From contig CBEVZC010000018.1 in assembly GCA_965554225.1 (NCBI GenBank), positions 1-38,283 on the forward strand: a stretch of DNA of 38,283 nt, given 5' to 3'. The notes under the pieces were generated by a model, which did not search any database, had not been told where the DNA came from, and was given only the letters and a program-made list of their open reading frames with translations. Positions 1 through 7,676 of the stretch are shown here, piece after piece (position 1 is the first letter of the stretch; every line of letters starts with the position of its first letter). Origin of the DNA: BMS3ABIN04 sp965554225. GTDB taxonomy: Bacteria; Bacteroidota; Ignavibacteria; Ignavibacteriales; Melioribacteraceae. Made by a program: the position numbers and the translations under genes.

Positions 1-1202
1 GAATGCGTCATGGATGCAGGATGCTCTATCAAAGTTCTTGTATGACCTAAACTAACGGCTAAGGTCATAGTGTAAGCATTATCGGCAATGTAGTTCATTA
101 ACTTCTTACCGTTCTCTTTACTTTCTGCGGCGTTGTTACCCTTTAACACAAAGTAGATTAGTCCACCCGGAGCAAAATTGCCGTTGAAATCTATCATCTG
201 TTTTTTTGCCAATTCATGATATTTAAAACTCTCCAATCCAGGATAATTGACAAACTCCACTTTCGGATGACTATTTAGAAATTCGGCAACTCTCATAGCT
301 GATTTTACAATCTGTTTTTGTCTTAATGCTAATGAAGGCAAGCCGTAAGTTAGAATTGACCATGCACTTCTAGTATTCAAAACAGCTCCGAAATCCTTAC
401 GATATAACATTAATGCATCTCTATAAATCTTCTTCCCTATTACTGCTCCACCCATATCGGTTCCGAATCCGCCCATTCCTTTGGTAAGAGAATGAACTAC
501 AAAATCGGCGCCTTGCTCAATTGGTCGCTGGCAAAAGGAAGTTGAAAAAGTATTGTCCACAACAATTGTAATTTTATTTTCTTCACTTCTGTCTTTGTTT
601 ATTTCGTCAACAATTTTTCTTATTACTGCAATATCAATTATATCAAGATTAGGATTAGCCGGGGTTTCAAAATAAATTACTTTTGAGTTAGTGTTCAAAA
701 CAGTATAAATATTTTCCGGGTTAGTTAAATCCACATTACGGACAGAAATGTTATAGCGTGTATACCAATTTTTAAATAATGAAATTGTACAGCCGTAAAG
801 TGTATGATGAGAAATAATTTCATCACCCGTTTTTGCTAATATACCCAGAACACCGGATATAGCGCCCATACCGCTTGTAAAAGTAACTGCCATTTCACCT
901 TTTTCAATGTAAGCTAAGTTCTCTTCAAGCAGATCCTTGTTCGGTTCACCCAATCGATCGTAAATAAAAATCGGGGCGTCATCGCCAAGCGCTTTTGTAT
1001 TTGCAAACTGCATAAATCCTTCTGCTCCGCGATCAACCGAGTCGAGCCTGAATGTAGTTGAAGATGATATCGGCGCCGTTACATGATGCTGATAATCCCA
1101 ATGATCCGAAACATTTTTGCCGTAGATTAATCTTGTGTCCATTGAGTATTTCGATTCGTCAATTTTCTTTTCTCCGGATTTTGATTTAATTTCTTCTGAC
1201 AT
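1..1202 (-). CDS. Cys/Met metabolism PLP-dependent enzyme (methionine gamma-lyase / cystathionine gamma-synthase type), 3' end outside window
   Basis: A 400-codon open frame starts at an ATG (1202) behind a strong GGAGGGG ribosome site and leaves the window without a stop. It is a trans-sulfuration fold-type I PLP enzyme. Tyr81 and Arg83 match the phosphate-binding Y-x-R of the family, Tyr136 the substrate-stacking tyrosine, Asp216 the pyridine-nitrogen partner, and Ser238-x-x-Lys241 (HSLTKGMGG) the Schiff-base lysine. The last visible residues are the conserved HPASMTH, so only about 30 residues should be missing. These enzymes cleave or exchange the gamma substituent of methionine, homocysteine or O-acyl-homoserine; which reaction applies here cannot be read from sequence. 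The N-terminal ~35 residues are longer than in the paralogue at 2844-3977. It sits 23 bp behind an Lrp/AsnC regulator on the same strand, so amino-acid-responsive control is likely. Confidence 0.9.
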   Translation of the reverse strand, partial: MSEEIKSKSGEKKIDESKYSMDTRLIYGKNVSDHWDYQHHVTAPISSSTTFRLDSVDRGAEGFMQFANTKALGDDAPIFIYDRLGEPNKDLLEENLAYIEKGEMAVTFTSGMGAISGVLGILAKTGDEIISHHTLYGCTISLFKNWYTRYNISVRNVDLTNPENIYTVLNTNSKVIYFETPANPNLDIIDIAVIRKIVDEINKDRSEENKITIVVDNTFSTSFCQRPIEQGADFVVHSLTKGMGGFGTDMGGAVIGKKIYRDALMLYRKDFGAVLNTRSAWSILTYGLPSLALRQKQIVKSAMRVAEFLNSHPKVEFVNYPGLESFKYHELAKKQMIDFNGNFAPGGLIYFVLKGNNAAESKENGKKLMNYIADNAYTMTLAVSLGHTRTLIEHPASMTH

Positions 1203-1225
1203 TTTCCCCTCCAATTTTAAATTAT

Positions 1226-1705
1226 TTAATTATCACAAATTTCAGTCAATGGTATTTTAGTCTGATATTTTACAGTGGACATAACAAACGAAGTCCTAAT
1301 TTTCCCAATATTTTCAAGTGCAATTAATTTATGGAGCAAAAACTCTTCATAACATTGCATATTTTCTACAATCACTTTTAGAATAAAATCATCCGCCCCG
1401 CTTATGTGATAGCATTCAAGAACTTCAGGTAGATTTCCAATTGATGTTCTAAAGCTTTTGATGCTTTTAGCAGAATGACCTGACATTGAAATGGAAATGA
1501 AAGCAATTGTTTCCTTTCCTACTTTTGCAGGATTTAACAAAACAACTTTTTTTGAAATAATTCCTTTTTTTTCCATTTTTTTTACTCGGTCAAAAACAGT
1601 GGTGGGAGAAAGATTAAGTCTTTCAGCCAGCTCCGCATTAGTAATGGAACTGTTTTCTTGAAGTAAATCCAGAATCCTTTTATTTACATCATCAATTCTA
1701 TTCAT
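1226..1705 (-). CDS. Lrp/AsnC family transcriptional regulator
   Basis: This 159-residue protein has the two-domain Lrp/AsnC plan. An N-terminal winged helix-turn-helix (about residues 1-60, with ITNAELAERLNLSPTTVFDR as the recognition region) is followed by an alpha/beta RAM ligand-binding domain (about 65-150). The family forms dimers to octamers that sense amino acids such as leucine, methionine or lysine and often control a neighbouring gene. Here the downstream gene, 23 bp away, is a gamma-lyase/synthase-type PLP enzyme, so a sulfur or branched amino acid is a reasonable guess for the ligand. I chose the ATG at 1705; an in-frame TTG nine bases upstream (1714) could add three residues, and neither has a clear Shine-Dalgarno sequence. 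An inverted repeat about 70 bp upstream (1775-1792) may be an autoregulatory site. Confidence 0.92.
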   Translation of the reverse strand: MNRIDDVNKRILDLLQENSSITNAELAERLNLSPTTVFDRVKKMEKKGIISKKVVLLNPAKVGKETIAFISISMSGHSAKSIKSFRTSIGNLPEVLECYHISGADDFILKVIVENMQCYEEFLLHKLIALENIGKIRTSFVMSTVKYQTKIPLTEICDN

Positions 1706-1774
1706 CTTCAACAACTAAATTTCGGTAATTATTTAATTTCAGTACTAAATTTACGACTTATAGTGGCAATATCC

Positions 1775-1792
1775 TAATATTATTCAATATTA
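1775..1792. promoter_or_regulatory. Perfect inverted repeat upstream of the lrp-like gene
   Basis: TAATATT-ATTC-AATATTA is a perfect 7-bp inverted repeat with a 4-bp spacer, centred about 79 bp upstream of the regulator's ATG. AT-rich palindromes of about this size are typical for Lrp/AsnC operators and the family is commonly autoregulated. AT-rich DNA produces such palindromes by chance, so this is only a candidate. Confidence 0.3.
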
Positions 1793-1984
1793 ACCAACTA
1801 ATTCCGTAAATATTTCTAACTTTTATGTTACTAATAGCTATATTTTAAAAAATTACTAATCTCAAGGTTTGAAACGAGTAAAATAAAAAACAAGAATGGA
1901 GAATTGAAAAAGAGAAAGAGTAAGATGAAGATTATAAATAAGATTAAGCAAGAAAATTCAAATTAAAGAAATAAGAATATGCTA

Positions 1985-2024
1985 ACCTTCTAACTTGGTA
2001 ATTTGCAAACTTGGTAATCAGTAA
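1985..2024. repeat. Degenerate 8-bp tandem repeat
   Basis: Five consecutive octamers read ACCTTCTA, ACTTGGTA, ATTTGCAA, ACTTGGTA, ATCAGTAA. Two are identical and exactly 16 bp apart, and the others share the A-x-T-T-x-x-x-A skeleton only loosely. It lies just downstream of the GNAT gene's stop codon, next to a purine-rich stretch. No function is evident. Confidence 0.4.
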
Positions 2025-2057
2025 CCTTATTATTCGTTTCATTTTTTGCACTGATTC

Positions 2058-2657
2058 TTACTCTAATCTCATACCGAAGGCAATTGAGAATTCATATTCG
2101 TGAATAATTTTAAAGCCGACCTTTTGATAAAATATAACAGCATTTTCATTCCGCTTACCAACTTCAAGGTGAAGAGCCTGAATTTTAAGCTCGCGCAATT
2201 TACCGGTAAAAGTTTTTATCATTTTCCGTCCCATCCCTTTTCCCTGTGCAATTGGCAATAGATCAATATGAAGGTGAGCAGGATAATTTAAAAGCTCAGG
2301 TTTTGGTTTATACCCTTCATGAATTAGCTGAACTATTCTTGATTCCATTAAAGATTTATATTCTTTATTTAATTGGTATTGCGGACGCAATATCGGGAAC
2401 CATTTTTCCTCGGATTCACTTGCAAATTTTTCCGAGTCTTTTGTACCTACTATGTAACCGCACGGCTTCTTATCCGCCGTTAAAATAAAACACAACTCAG
2501 GTTCCAATACAGCATATGGTGCGGTATAAAAGTGAGCAAGTAAATTCGGATCGTTAAATAAGTGTGAAGCGTCTTTCCCGCTATCGCCGGTTAGCAGACA
2601 AATATTATAAATTGAAACTAAATCACTCGGATGATAACTTCTAATTTCGAATTGCAT
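2058..2657 (-). CDS. GNAT family N-acetyltransferase, resembling the acetyltransferase-like domain of O-GlcNAcases
   Basis: This 199-residue protein is a GCN5-related acetyltransferase. The acetyl-CoA pyrophosphate loop Q/R-x-x-G-x-G/A appears as QGKGMG at residues 138-143, preceded by the beta-strand HLHIDLLPIA and followed by a helix; LEVGKRNENAVIFYQKVGF near the C-terminus is the usual motif B. The wording HLHIDLLP...QGKGMGRKMI, with a long N-terminal part, recalls the bacterial acetyltransferases related to the C-terminal domain of eukaryotic O-GlcNAcase. That is family recognition, and the substrate is unknown. The gene is flanked on both sides by non-coding DNA and separated from the sulfur amino-acid genes, so it is probably transcribed alone. 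No Shine-Dalgarno sequence precedes the ATG. Confidence 0.88.
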   Translation of the reverse strand: MQFEIRSYHPSDLVSIYNICLLTGDSGKDASHLFNDPNLLAHFYTAPYAVLEPELCFILTADKKPCGYIVGTKDSEKFASESEEKWFPILRPQYQLNKEYKSLMESRIVQLIHEGYKPKPELLNYPAHLHIDLLPIAQGKGMGRKMIKTFTGKLRELKIQALHLEVGKRNENAVIFYQKVGFKIIHEYEFSIAFGMRLE

Positions 2658-2741
2658 GATTTAACTATCTTATTTCAGTAATTATTTTAAGTTGTCTTTT
2701 ATCTCGGGATTACTTAAATCCAAAGTATTCACTGCAAGAGG

Positions 2742-2832
2742 ACCGGTTAAACCGGTATTTCAAAAAACCGGAACCCGGAATAATATATCATGCAAAAGCT
2801 TCTTAAATAAAAAATCAAATAATAATTCCGGT
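2742..2832. repeat. Cluster of CCGG-cored palindromes between the GNAT and cystathionine gamma-lyase genes
   Basis: ACCGGTT-A-AACCGGT (2742-2756) is a perfect inverted repeat. CCGG recurs at about 2768, 2775 and 2827, the last as ATTCCGG in inverse relation to CCGGAAT at 2775-2781. The run CCGGTATT-x-CAAAAAA followed by ACCGG resembles the first hairpin at 7322-7354, suggesting a dispersed palindromic repeat family. It lies downstream of the gamma-lyase stop (2844) and could also help end that transcript. Confidence 0.45.
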
Positions 2833-2843
2833 ACAATAAGTCT

Positions 2844-3977
2844 TTACTTCCAAGCGTTTTGGATATCTGCAATTAGGTCTTCTACGTCCTCTATCCCCAC
2901 AGAAAGTCTTACAAGCGAATCCGTAAGTCCCATTTTTTCTCTTTCTTCTTTTGGAACAGCGGCATGCGTCATAGACGCAGGATGACTAATCAAACTCTCT
3001 ACGCCGCCCAGACTTTCCGCAAGGGAAAAAATCTTAGTTTGCTTCAAGACTTTTTTAGCAAGTTCAATATCTCCAAAATCAACAGATATCATTCCGCCAA
3101 AACCGGACATTTGTCTTTTTGCCAATTCATGCTGGGGATGTGTTTTTAGACCCGGATAGTACACTTTTACTGCCGGGCTATTATTAACTAAAAAATCCGC
3201 AACTCGTATAGCATTTTCATTGTGCTGCTGCATTCTTAGAGCTAAAGTTTTGGTTGAACGAATGGTCAGCCAACAATCGAACGGCGAGGGAATTGCTCCC
3301 GCAGCGTTTTGAATATATTTCAATCTTTCGTTTACTTTTTCGCTGTTCGTAATAATTATTCCGCCAATTAAATCGCTGTGTCCGTTTAAGTATTTTGTTG
3401 AACTGTGCACAACAATATCGGCTCCTAACAGTAGAGGATTTTGAAAATACGGACTCATAAAAGTATTATCAACAATAGATAAAAGATTATTCTTCTTACA
3501 AATGTTTACCGTACCTTCAATATCCGTAAGATTTAGCATCGGATTGGTTGGAGTTTCTATGTAAACAATTTTAGTATTCTCTTTAATTGCATTTTCAATA
3601 TTGGTAAGATTGCTTGTATCAATCCAGCTATATTCAATTCCGTAGTTTGTCATAATGGTTTCAAACAAACGGTATGTACCGCCGTAAACATTATTTGAAA
3701 CTATCAGATGGTCGCCTGACTTAACCAAGCTCATCAACGCCTGTATTGCAGCCAATCCTGATGAGAAAGCAATTCCATATTTCCCTTTTTCCAAAGTTGC
3801 AATATTCTTTTCCAATGCAGCTCTGGTTAAATTGTGTGTTCTTCCGTATTCAAACCCTTTGTTTTTACCCAGCTCTTTCTGCTCATAAGTGGAAGTAAGA
3901 TAAAGAGGTGTAATAACTGCGCCGGTTGTCGGATCAGGTATTTGTCCCGCATGAATTGCATCCGTTGCAAATCCCAT
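2844..3977 (-). CDS. Cystathionine gamma-lyase / gamma-synthase (trans-sulfuration PLP enzyme)
   Basis: This complete 377-residue fold-type I PLP enzyme of the Cys/Met metabolism family has the usual length. Tyr44-x-Arg46 (YGRTHNLTR) is the phosphate-binding pair, Tyr98 the stacking tyrosine, Asp170 the pyridine-nitrogen partner and Lys195 in VVHSSTKYLNGH the Schiff-base lysine; SHPASMTH lies near the C-terminus. It starts at an ATG with a good AGGAGA site. Its start is 21 bp behind the cystathionine beta-synthase stop, so the pair most likely runs reverse trans-sulfuration: homocysteine plus serine to cystathionine, then cysteine, 2-oxobutyrate and ammonia. Gamma-lyase is therefore favoured by context. 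Gamma-synthase and O-acetylhomoserine activities cannot be excluded from sequence, because the whole family shares these residues. Confidence 0.9.
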   Translation of the reverse strand: MGFATDAIHAGQIPDPTTGAVITPLYLTSTYEQKELGKNKGFEYGRTHNLTRAALEKNIATLEKGKYGIAFSSGLAAIQALMSLVKSGDHLIVSNNVYGGTYRLFETIMTNYGIEYSWIDTSNLTNIENAIKENTKIVYIETPTNPMLNLTDIEGTVNICKKNNLLSIVDNTFMSPYFQNPLLLGADIVVHSSTKYLNGHSDLIGGIIITNSEKVNERLKYIQNAAGAIPSPFDCWLTIRSTKTLALRMQQHNENAIRVADFLVNNSPAVKVYYPGLKTHPQHELAKRQMSGFGGMISVDFGDIELAKKVLKQTKIFSLAESLGGVESLISHPASMTHAAVPKEEREKMGLTDSLVRLSVGIEDVEDLIADIQNAWK

Positions 3978-3998
3978 GTTGTCTCCTATTATTAAATT

Positions 3999-5360
3999 TT
4001 AACTAAAATCTATTAAATCGTACTTTGTGATAATATCCGTAACCCTTCCGAAATCCTTTACTAATATTGCCGGATTATTCTCAAGCAATTTTCTAACTTC
4101 GTCTAAAGATACTTTAGCATCTACAAAAGGAAAATTTTCTTCCATAATACTACTAATTTTATTATTCAGAATCGATTTGTCCTTCATAATTTCGGTCATT
4201 ATTTTTTCTTCAATTATTGATCCGACAGGCTCACGTTTGTGATTAAATACCACAAGTTGTGTAACGCCGCGTTCTGATAAAAGTTCAACTGCATCTTTTA
4301 CCATATCATCATTGTGCACACAAATAATTTCTTCAAATCCTTTAGCCTTCTTTCTATAAGAAATATCGCGTAAAGTTTTAATATCCGTCTCAATCATTTT
4401 ATTTTCTACTAACCAATCATAATTGTGAAGTTTAGACAAATACCTTTCACCGGTATCACAAACAATAAATACAATAACACCCTTTTCCGTTAGCCCTTCC
4501 GCTATTTTCAAAACCACATTCAATATAGTTCCTGTACTTCCGCCGCAGAAAATTCCTTCTTCCTTGGTAAGTCGCCGGGCAGCTGCAAATGAATCTTTAT
4601 CACTTATGTTTATAATCTGATCAATATATTGAAAGTGAACATTTTCCGGCAAACAATCCTGTCCTATTCCTTCAACCAAATACGGCGTTCCCATAATAAC
4701 TTTTCCGGTCTCTTTGTAAGTCTTAAAAATTGAACCGAGCGGATCGGCGCCAATCACTTTAATATTAGGGTTTTTCTCTTTCAGGTATTTTCCCGTTCCG
4801 CTTATAGTACCTCCGGTTCCTATACTTGCAACAAAGTGCGTTATTTTACCGTTTGTTTGTTCCCAAATTTCAGGTCCCGTAGTTTTATAGTGAGCTTCCG
4901 GATTAGCCGGATTGGAATATTGATATGCGAAAATTGAATTAGGAGTTTCTTTATTGATTCTCTTTGCAACATTAACATAATACTCAGGATCGTCAGGTTC
5001 GGCTGCATTAGAGACCACAATTACTTCTGTTCCCAAAGCTTTTAAGTAATTTATTTTTTCATTGCTAACTTTATCAGTAACAACGAAAACCGAGTTATAT
5101 CCTTTTACTGCAGCAGTTAGAGCAAGACCGATGCCGGTATTTCCGCTTGTGGCTTCTATTATTGTTCCGCCGGGTTTAAGTTCGCCGCTCTTTTCCGCAG
5201 CTTCTATCATTGCAAGACCGATTCTGTCTTTTACGCTCCCGCCGGGATTTGATGATTCCAATTTAGCAAATATTCTCGGCTTCAATCCTTTATTAACTTT
5301 GTGTAATTCGACAAGCGGAGTATTACCGATAAGTTCCAGAATATTTTTTTTATATTTCAC
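3999..5360 (-). CDS. Cystathionine beta-synthase with C-terminal CBS domain pair
   Basis: The protein has 453 residues. The N-terminal ~320 form a fold-type II PLP domain: PLP-binding Lys44 in NPGGSVKDRIG, the substrate loop EATSGNTGIG near 70, and the glycine-rich phosphate cup GTGGTISGTG near 185. About residues 335-453 form two CBS (Bateman) repeats, which sets it apart from plain cysteine synthases of about 310 residues. In the family this enzyme condenses homocysteine with serine to give cystathionine, and the CBS pair is often regulatory, binding S-adenosylmethionine or adenylates. There is no haem-binding N-terminal extension, as expected in bacteria. The start codon is GTG with AAAGGA seven bases upstream. 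It heads a two-gene operon with the gamma-lyase 21 bp downstream. Confidence 0.92.
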   Translation of the reverse strand: MKYKKNILELIGNTPLVELHKVNKGLKPRIFAKLESSNPGGSVKDRIGLAMIEAAEKSGELKPGGTIIEATSGNTGIGLALTAAVKGYNSVFVVTDKVSNEKINYLKALGTEVIVVSNAAEPDDPEYYVNVAKRINKETPNSIFAYQYSNPANPEAHYKTTGPEIWEQTNGKITHFVASIGTGGTISGTGKYLKEKNPNIKVIGADPLGSIFKTYKETGKVIMGTPYLVEGIGQDCLPENVHFQYIDQIINISDKDSFAAARRLTKEEGIFCGGSTGTILNVVLKIAEGLTEKGVIVFIVCDTGERYLSKLHNYDWLVENKMIETDIKTLRDISYRKKAKGFEEIICVHNDDMVKDAVELLSERGVTQLVVFNHKREPVGSIIEEKIMTEIMKDKSILNNKISSIMEENFPFVDAKVSLDEVRKLLENNPAILVKDFGRVTDIITKYDLIDFS

Positions 5361-5428
5361 AATAATTCCTTTCTAATGAAAAATAACCCGGTATAAATTT
5401 AATGATAAAAAGAGTAACGGATTGTAAA

Positions 5429-6340
5429 CTACTTGGCAATTAAACTGTAACCGCGCAGGAACTCCTCTGTTTTCATTCTTTTTCTTCCTTCCGGCTGAAG
5501 TTCTAAAATTCTAATAGCGCTGTTTTCAGCACCAATAATAATTTCATCTTTCGTTTGATAAATTTCGCCGGGCTGCAAATTAGTAATGGTCATTATTTCA
5601 GTTCTAAAAACTTTATAAACTTTATCATTTTGATTAAATGAAGCTCCCGGATGAGGTGAAAGTCCTCTTACTAAATTATGAATTTTTACAGCAGGTTTGT
5701 TCCAATCAATCTTAGTAATTTCCTTTGTAATCTTTGGAGCAGGTGATGCTAATGAATTATCTTGCTCCTTTAAATCTAAACGTTCTGCATTTTCTATCAA
5801 ATCAAGAGTTTCAAGTACTGCATCGGCGCCGAGTAAACTCATTTTATCATGTAGCGAACCAAAATTATCCGTATCAAGAATGTCAATTTCCTTTTGCAAA
5901 ATAATACTTCCGGTATCAACCTTTTTCTTTAGAAAAAATGTAGTAACTCCGGTTTTTGTTTCGCCGTTTATTAGCGCCCATTGAATTGGTGCAGCTCCTC
6001 GATATTTTGGAAGCAAAGATCCGTGAAGATTAAAAGAGCCAAAAGGCGGAATAGTAAAAACACTTTCAGGTAAAATACGGAATGCAACAACAACATAAAT
6101 GTCTGCATCAATATTTTTTAATTCACTAATAAAATTCTCATCATTAAGCTTTTCCGGTTGAAATAAGGGAATGTGATTTCTAACTGCAAATTTTTTAACC
6201 GGTGTAAACGTAATTTTTCTTCCCCTACCCCGTTTTTTATCAGGCGCCGTAACAACACCTTCAATTGAATGAGAACTTCTAAATATTTTATCAAGAGTAG
6301 GTAATGCAAAATCGGGAGTACCGAAAAAAACTATTTTCAT
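5429..6340 (-). CDS. fmt: Methionyl-tRNA formyltransferase
   Basis: This 303-residue enzyme transfers a formyl group from 10-formyltetrahydrofolate to Met-tRNA(fMet) for translation initiation. The N-terminal Rossmann domain opens with MKIVFFGTPDFALP. The catalytic set is Asn104, His106 (FNLHGSLLPKYRG) and Asp142 (KKVDTGS), at the same spacing as N106/H108/D144 of Escherichia coli. The C-terminal part (about 205-303, starting WNKPAVKIHNLVRGL) is the tRNA-binding OB-like domain. I chose the ATG at 6340, because the family begins at MKIVFFGTP; an in-frame TTG at 6358 would add six residues. It lies 71 bp behind the deformylase gene on the same strand, the usual def-fmt pairing. Confidence 0.96.
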   Translation of the reverse strand: MKIVFFGTPDFALPTLDKIFRSSHSIEGVVTAPDKKRGRGRKITFTPVKKFAVRNHIPLFQPEKLNDENFISELKNIDADIYVVVAFRILPESVFTIPPFGSFNLHGSLLPKYRGAAPIQWALINGETKTGVTTFFLKKKVDTGSIILQKEIDILDTDNFGSLHDKMSLLGADAVLETLDLIENAERLDLKEQDNSLASPAPKITKEITKIDWNKPAVKIHNLVRGLSPHPGASFNQNDKVYKVFRTEIMTITNLQPGEIYQTKDEIIIGAENSAIRILELQPEGRKRMKTEEFLRGYSLIAK

Positions 6341-6411
6341 AAATTTAATACCTGCCAACCAATGCTTTGAATTTAGATAGTATAAACTACGATGAAGAAG
6401 TAAAAATAATA

Positions 6412-6960
6412 TTAACTTTTTTGTGTAATCGGGTAATCTATATCAACTTCTCGATTCGTAATTTTTATTAAATCTTTTTTCAAAACTTTTCTTAAATCTT
6501 CCGTAACTCTATCAGGAATCATTTTTCCGATAAGATGGTCATATTCATGTAAAATAACTCTGGCAAAAAGATCATCAGCTTCAATTTCTACAATATTTTC
6601 ATCCGTATCCATGTATCTAACCTTTATTTTTTCAGGTCTTTCAACATCAGCCCTTAAATCCGGTAAACTCAAGCAGCCTTCTTCCATAACTGTAAGTTCC
6701 TCGGATTGATCAAGGATTTCCGGATTTATCATGATTACCGGTTTATACTTTTCATATCCTTCCACCGGCGAAACATCAACAATAAACATTTTTTTATTTA
6801 AACCGACTTGATTTGCAGCCAATCCAATTCCATTAGCTTTACGCATGGTAGCAAACATATTCTGAATAGTTTCTATTAATAAATCATCAACCTCCGGTAC
6901 CGGTTTTGCATGAACCCTTAATATTTTATCTCCATAAACGGTAATCGGTAAAATTGCCAT
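6412..6960 (-). CDS. def: Peptide deformylase
   Basis: This 182-residue enzyme removes the N-formyl group from nascent proteins. All three family motifs are present: GIGLAANQVG (residues 44-53), EGCLSLP (94-100) and HEYDH (138-142). Cys96, His138 and His142 are the metal ligands and Glu139 the catalytic acid. The bacterial HExDHLxG form continues as LIGKM. It starts with an ATG behind GAGGAAC. It is first in a def-fmt pair, with a 716-bp non-coding stretch on its upstream side that must include its promoter. Confidence 0.97.
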   Translation of the reverse strand: MAILPITVYGDKILRVHAKPVPEVDDLLIETIQNMFATMRKANGIGLAANQVGLNKKMFIVDVSPVEGYEKYKPVIMINPEILDQSEELTVMEEGCLSLPDLRADVERPEKIKVRYMDTDENIVEIEADDLFARVILHEYDHLIGKMIPDRVTEDLRKVLKKDLIKITNREVDIDYPITQKS

Positions 6961-7321
6961 TTGTTCCTCATTTTACTTTACTAAAAGGTTTAGTCCTACT
7001 GTAAAAATTTTGCAGTTGAACGTAATTAAAATATACTTTTAAAAATAAGCAAGATTTTATGAAGTTAAAACAGAAAAATTCTTCTATTACATTTTCAAAT
7101 ACAAATTCTACATCTGTCCGAATATTTTTATAAACATTCAACAGTTAACTCTGTTCATCATACCCGATAAGCTGTTGCTTTCTAATATAATCATAAAAAG
7201 TTAAAAAGGATTCGAAAAATGTTTGTAGTAGAATAAACTTAATATAGATTGAAAACTACTTTCAAGAATTGCTCTACAACCAAAACAATAAAGAGATGCA
7301 TTATAAAAAACCATCTAAAGA

Positions 7322-7405
7322 TGCCGGTATTGCAAAAAAAAACACAAACCGGCACGACAAGTAGAACCCCTTATTCCGGCTTTGAAGTAAGACAAAGACC
7401 GGAAT
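7322..7405. repeat. Pair of bulged CCGG hairpins (REP-like)
   Basis: Hairpin 1 pairs TGCCGGT (7322-7328) with ACCGGCA (7348-7354). Hairpin 2 pairs ATTCCGGCTTTG (7373-7384) with CAAAG-A-CCGGAAT (7393-7405), leaving one bulged base. In hairpin 1 the stem can likewise be lengthened past a single bulge. Two hairpins of the same design 19 bp apart, in non-coding DNA, resemble REP-type palindromic repeats. The first matches part of the cluster at 2742-2832. Confidence 0.5.
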
Positions 7406-7639
7406 TTGATAACTAAGTCTTTAAGAATTATAAAATCATCTTTCACTCAATTATAATTTAATAATTCAAAAACATTAGATAATAATAGTTCCAAAATATT
7501 TGTTTTGGACAAACACAAAATTCATAGCTTATTGAAGCATAAATTAATTTTTCTAATACGTTGTGAATATACAACGACCGATAAATAAATACTCCCGTTG
7601 CACTCTTTTTCAAGATTTATAAGAGGTATCTATTAAAGA

Positions 7640-7661
7640 AAACCCGGCGTTTGCCGGGTTT
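7640..7661 (-). terminator. Rho-independent terminator of the hsp20-dnaK-hsp20 cluster
   Basis: AAACCCGGC-GTTT-GCCGGGTTT is a perfect 9-bp stem with a 4-base loop. On the minus strand it begins 16 bases after the hsp20 stop codon and runs into TTTTCTTT, as expected for an intrinsic terminator. Confidence 0.88.
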
Positions 7662-7676
7662 AGTTAGAATGATAGG

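Larger units (their letters stand above)
1706..2057. other. Gene-free spacer of about 350 bp
   Basis: No coding region is supported here. The half next to the Lrp gene should hold its promoter and includes the inverted repeat at 1775-1792. Bases 1870-1980 are strongly purine-rich on the plus strand, with many A and AG runs, and contain no hairpin that would make a good terminator. Bases 1985-2024 form a degenerate octamer array, listed separately. Confidence 0.6.
6961..7676. other. Gene-free 716-bp spacer between the hsp20-2 gene and def
   Basis: No convincing gene lies here; the open frames are short, AT-rich and lack ribosome sites. It contains two bulged hairpins with CCGG cores (7322-7405) and the terminator of the chaperone cluster (7640-7661). 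The def promoter must lie towards its left end. The rest is AT-rich sequence in which I see no further structure. Its size is unusual for this otherwise compact window. Confidence 0.6.

Noticed and set aside
1706..1900. SAM or cobalamin riboswitch ahead of the sulfur amino-acid genes
   Set aside because: No multi-stem leader with a following terminator was visible, and the region is too AT-rich and unstructured.
2692..2985. Plus-strand open frame of 97 codons
   Set aside because: Most of it overlaps the gamma-lyase C-terminus antisense and the rest covers the CCGG palindrome cluster; no start signal or recognisable fold.
7296..7364. A 22-codon open frame starting at ATG 7296
   Set aside because: No spaced ribosome site, no recognisable peptide features, and half of it lies inside a hairpin repeat.
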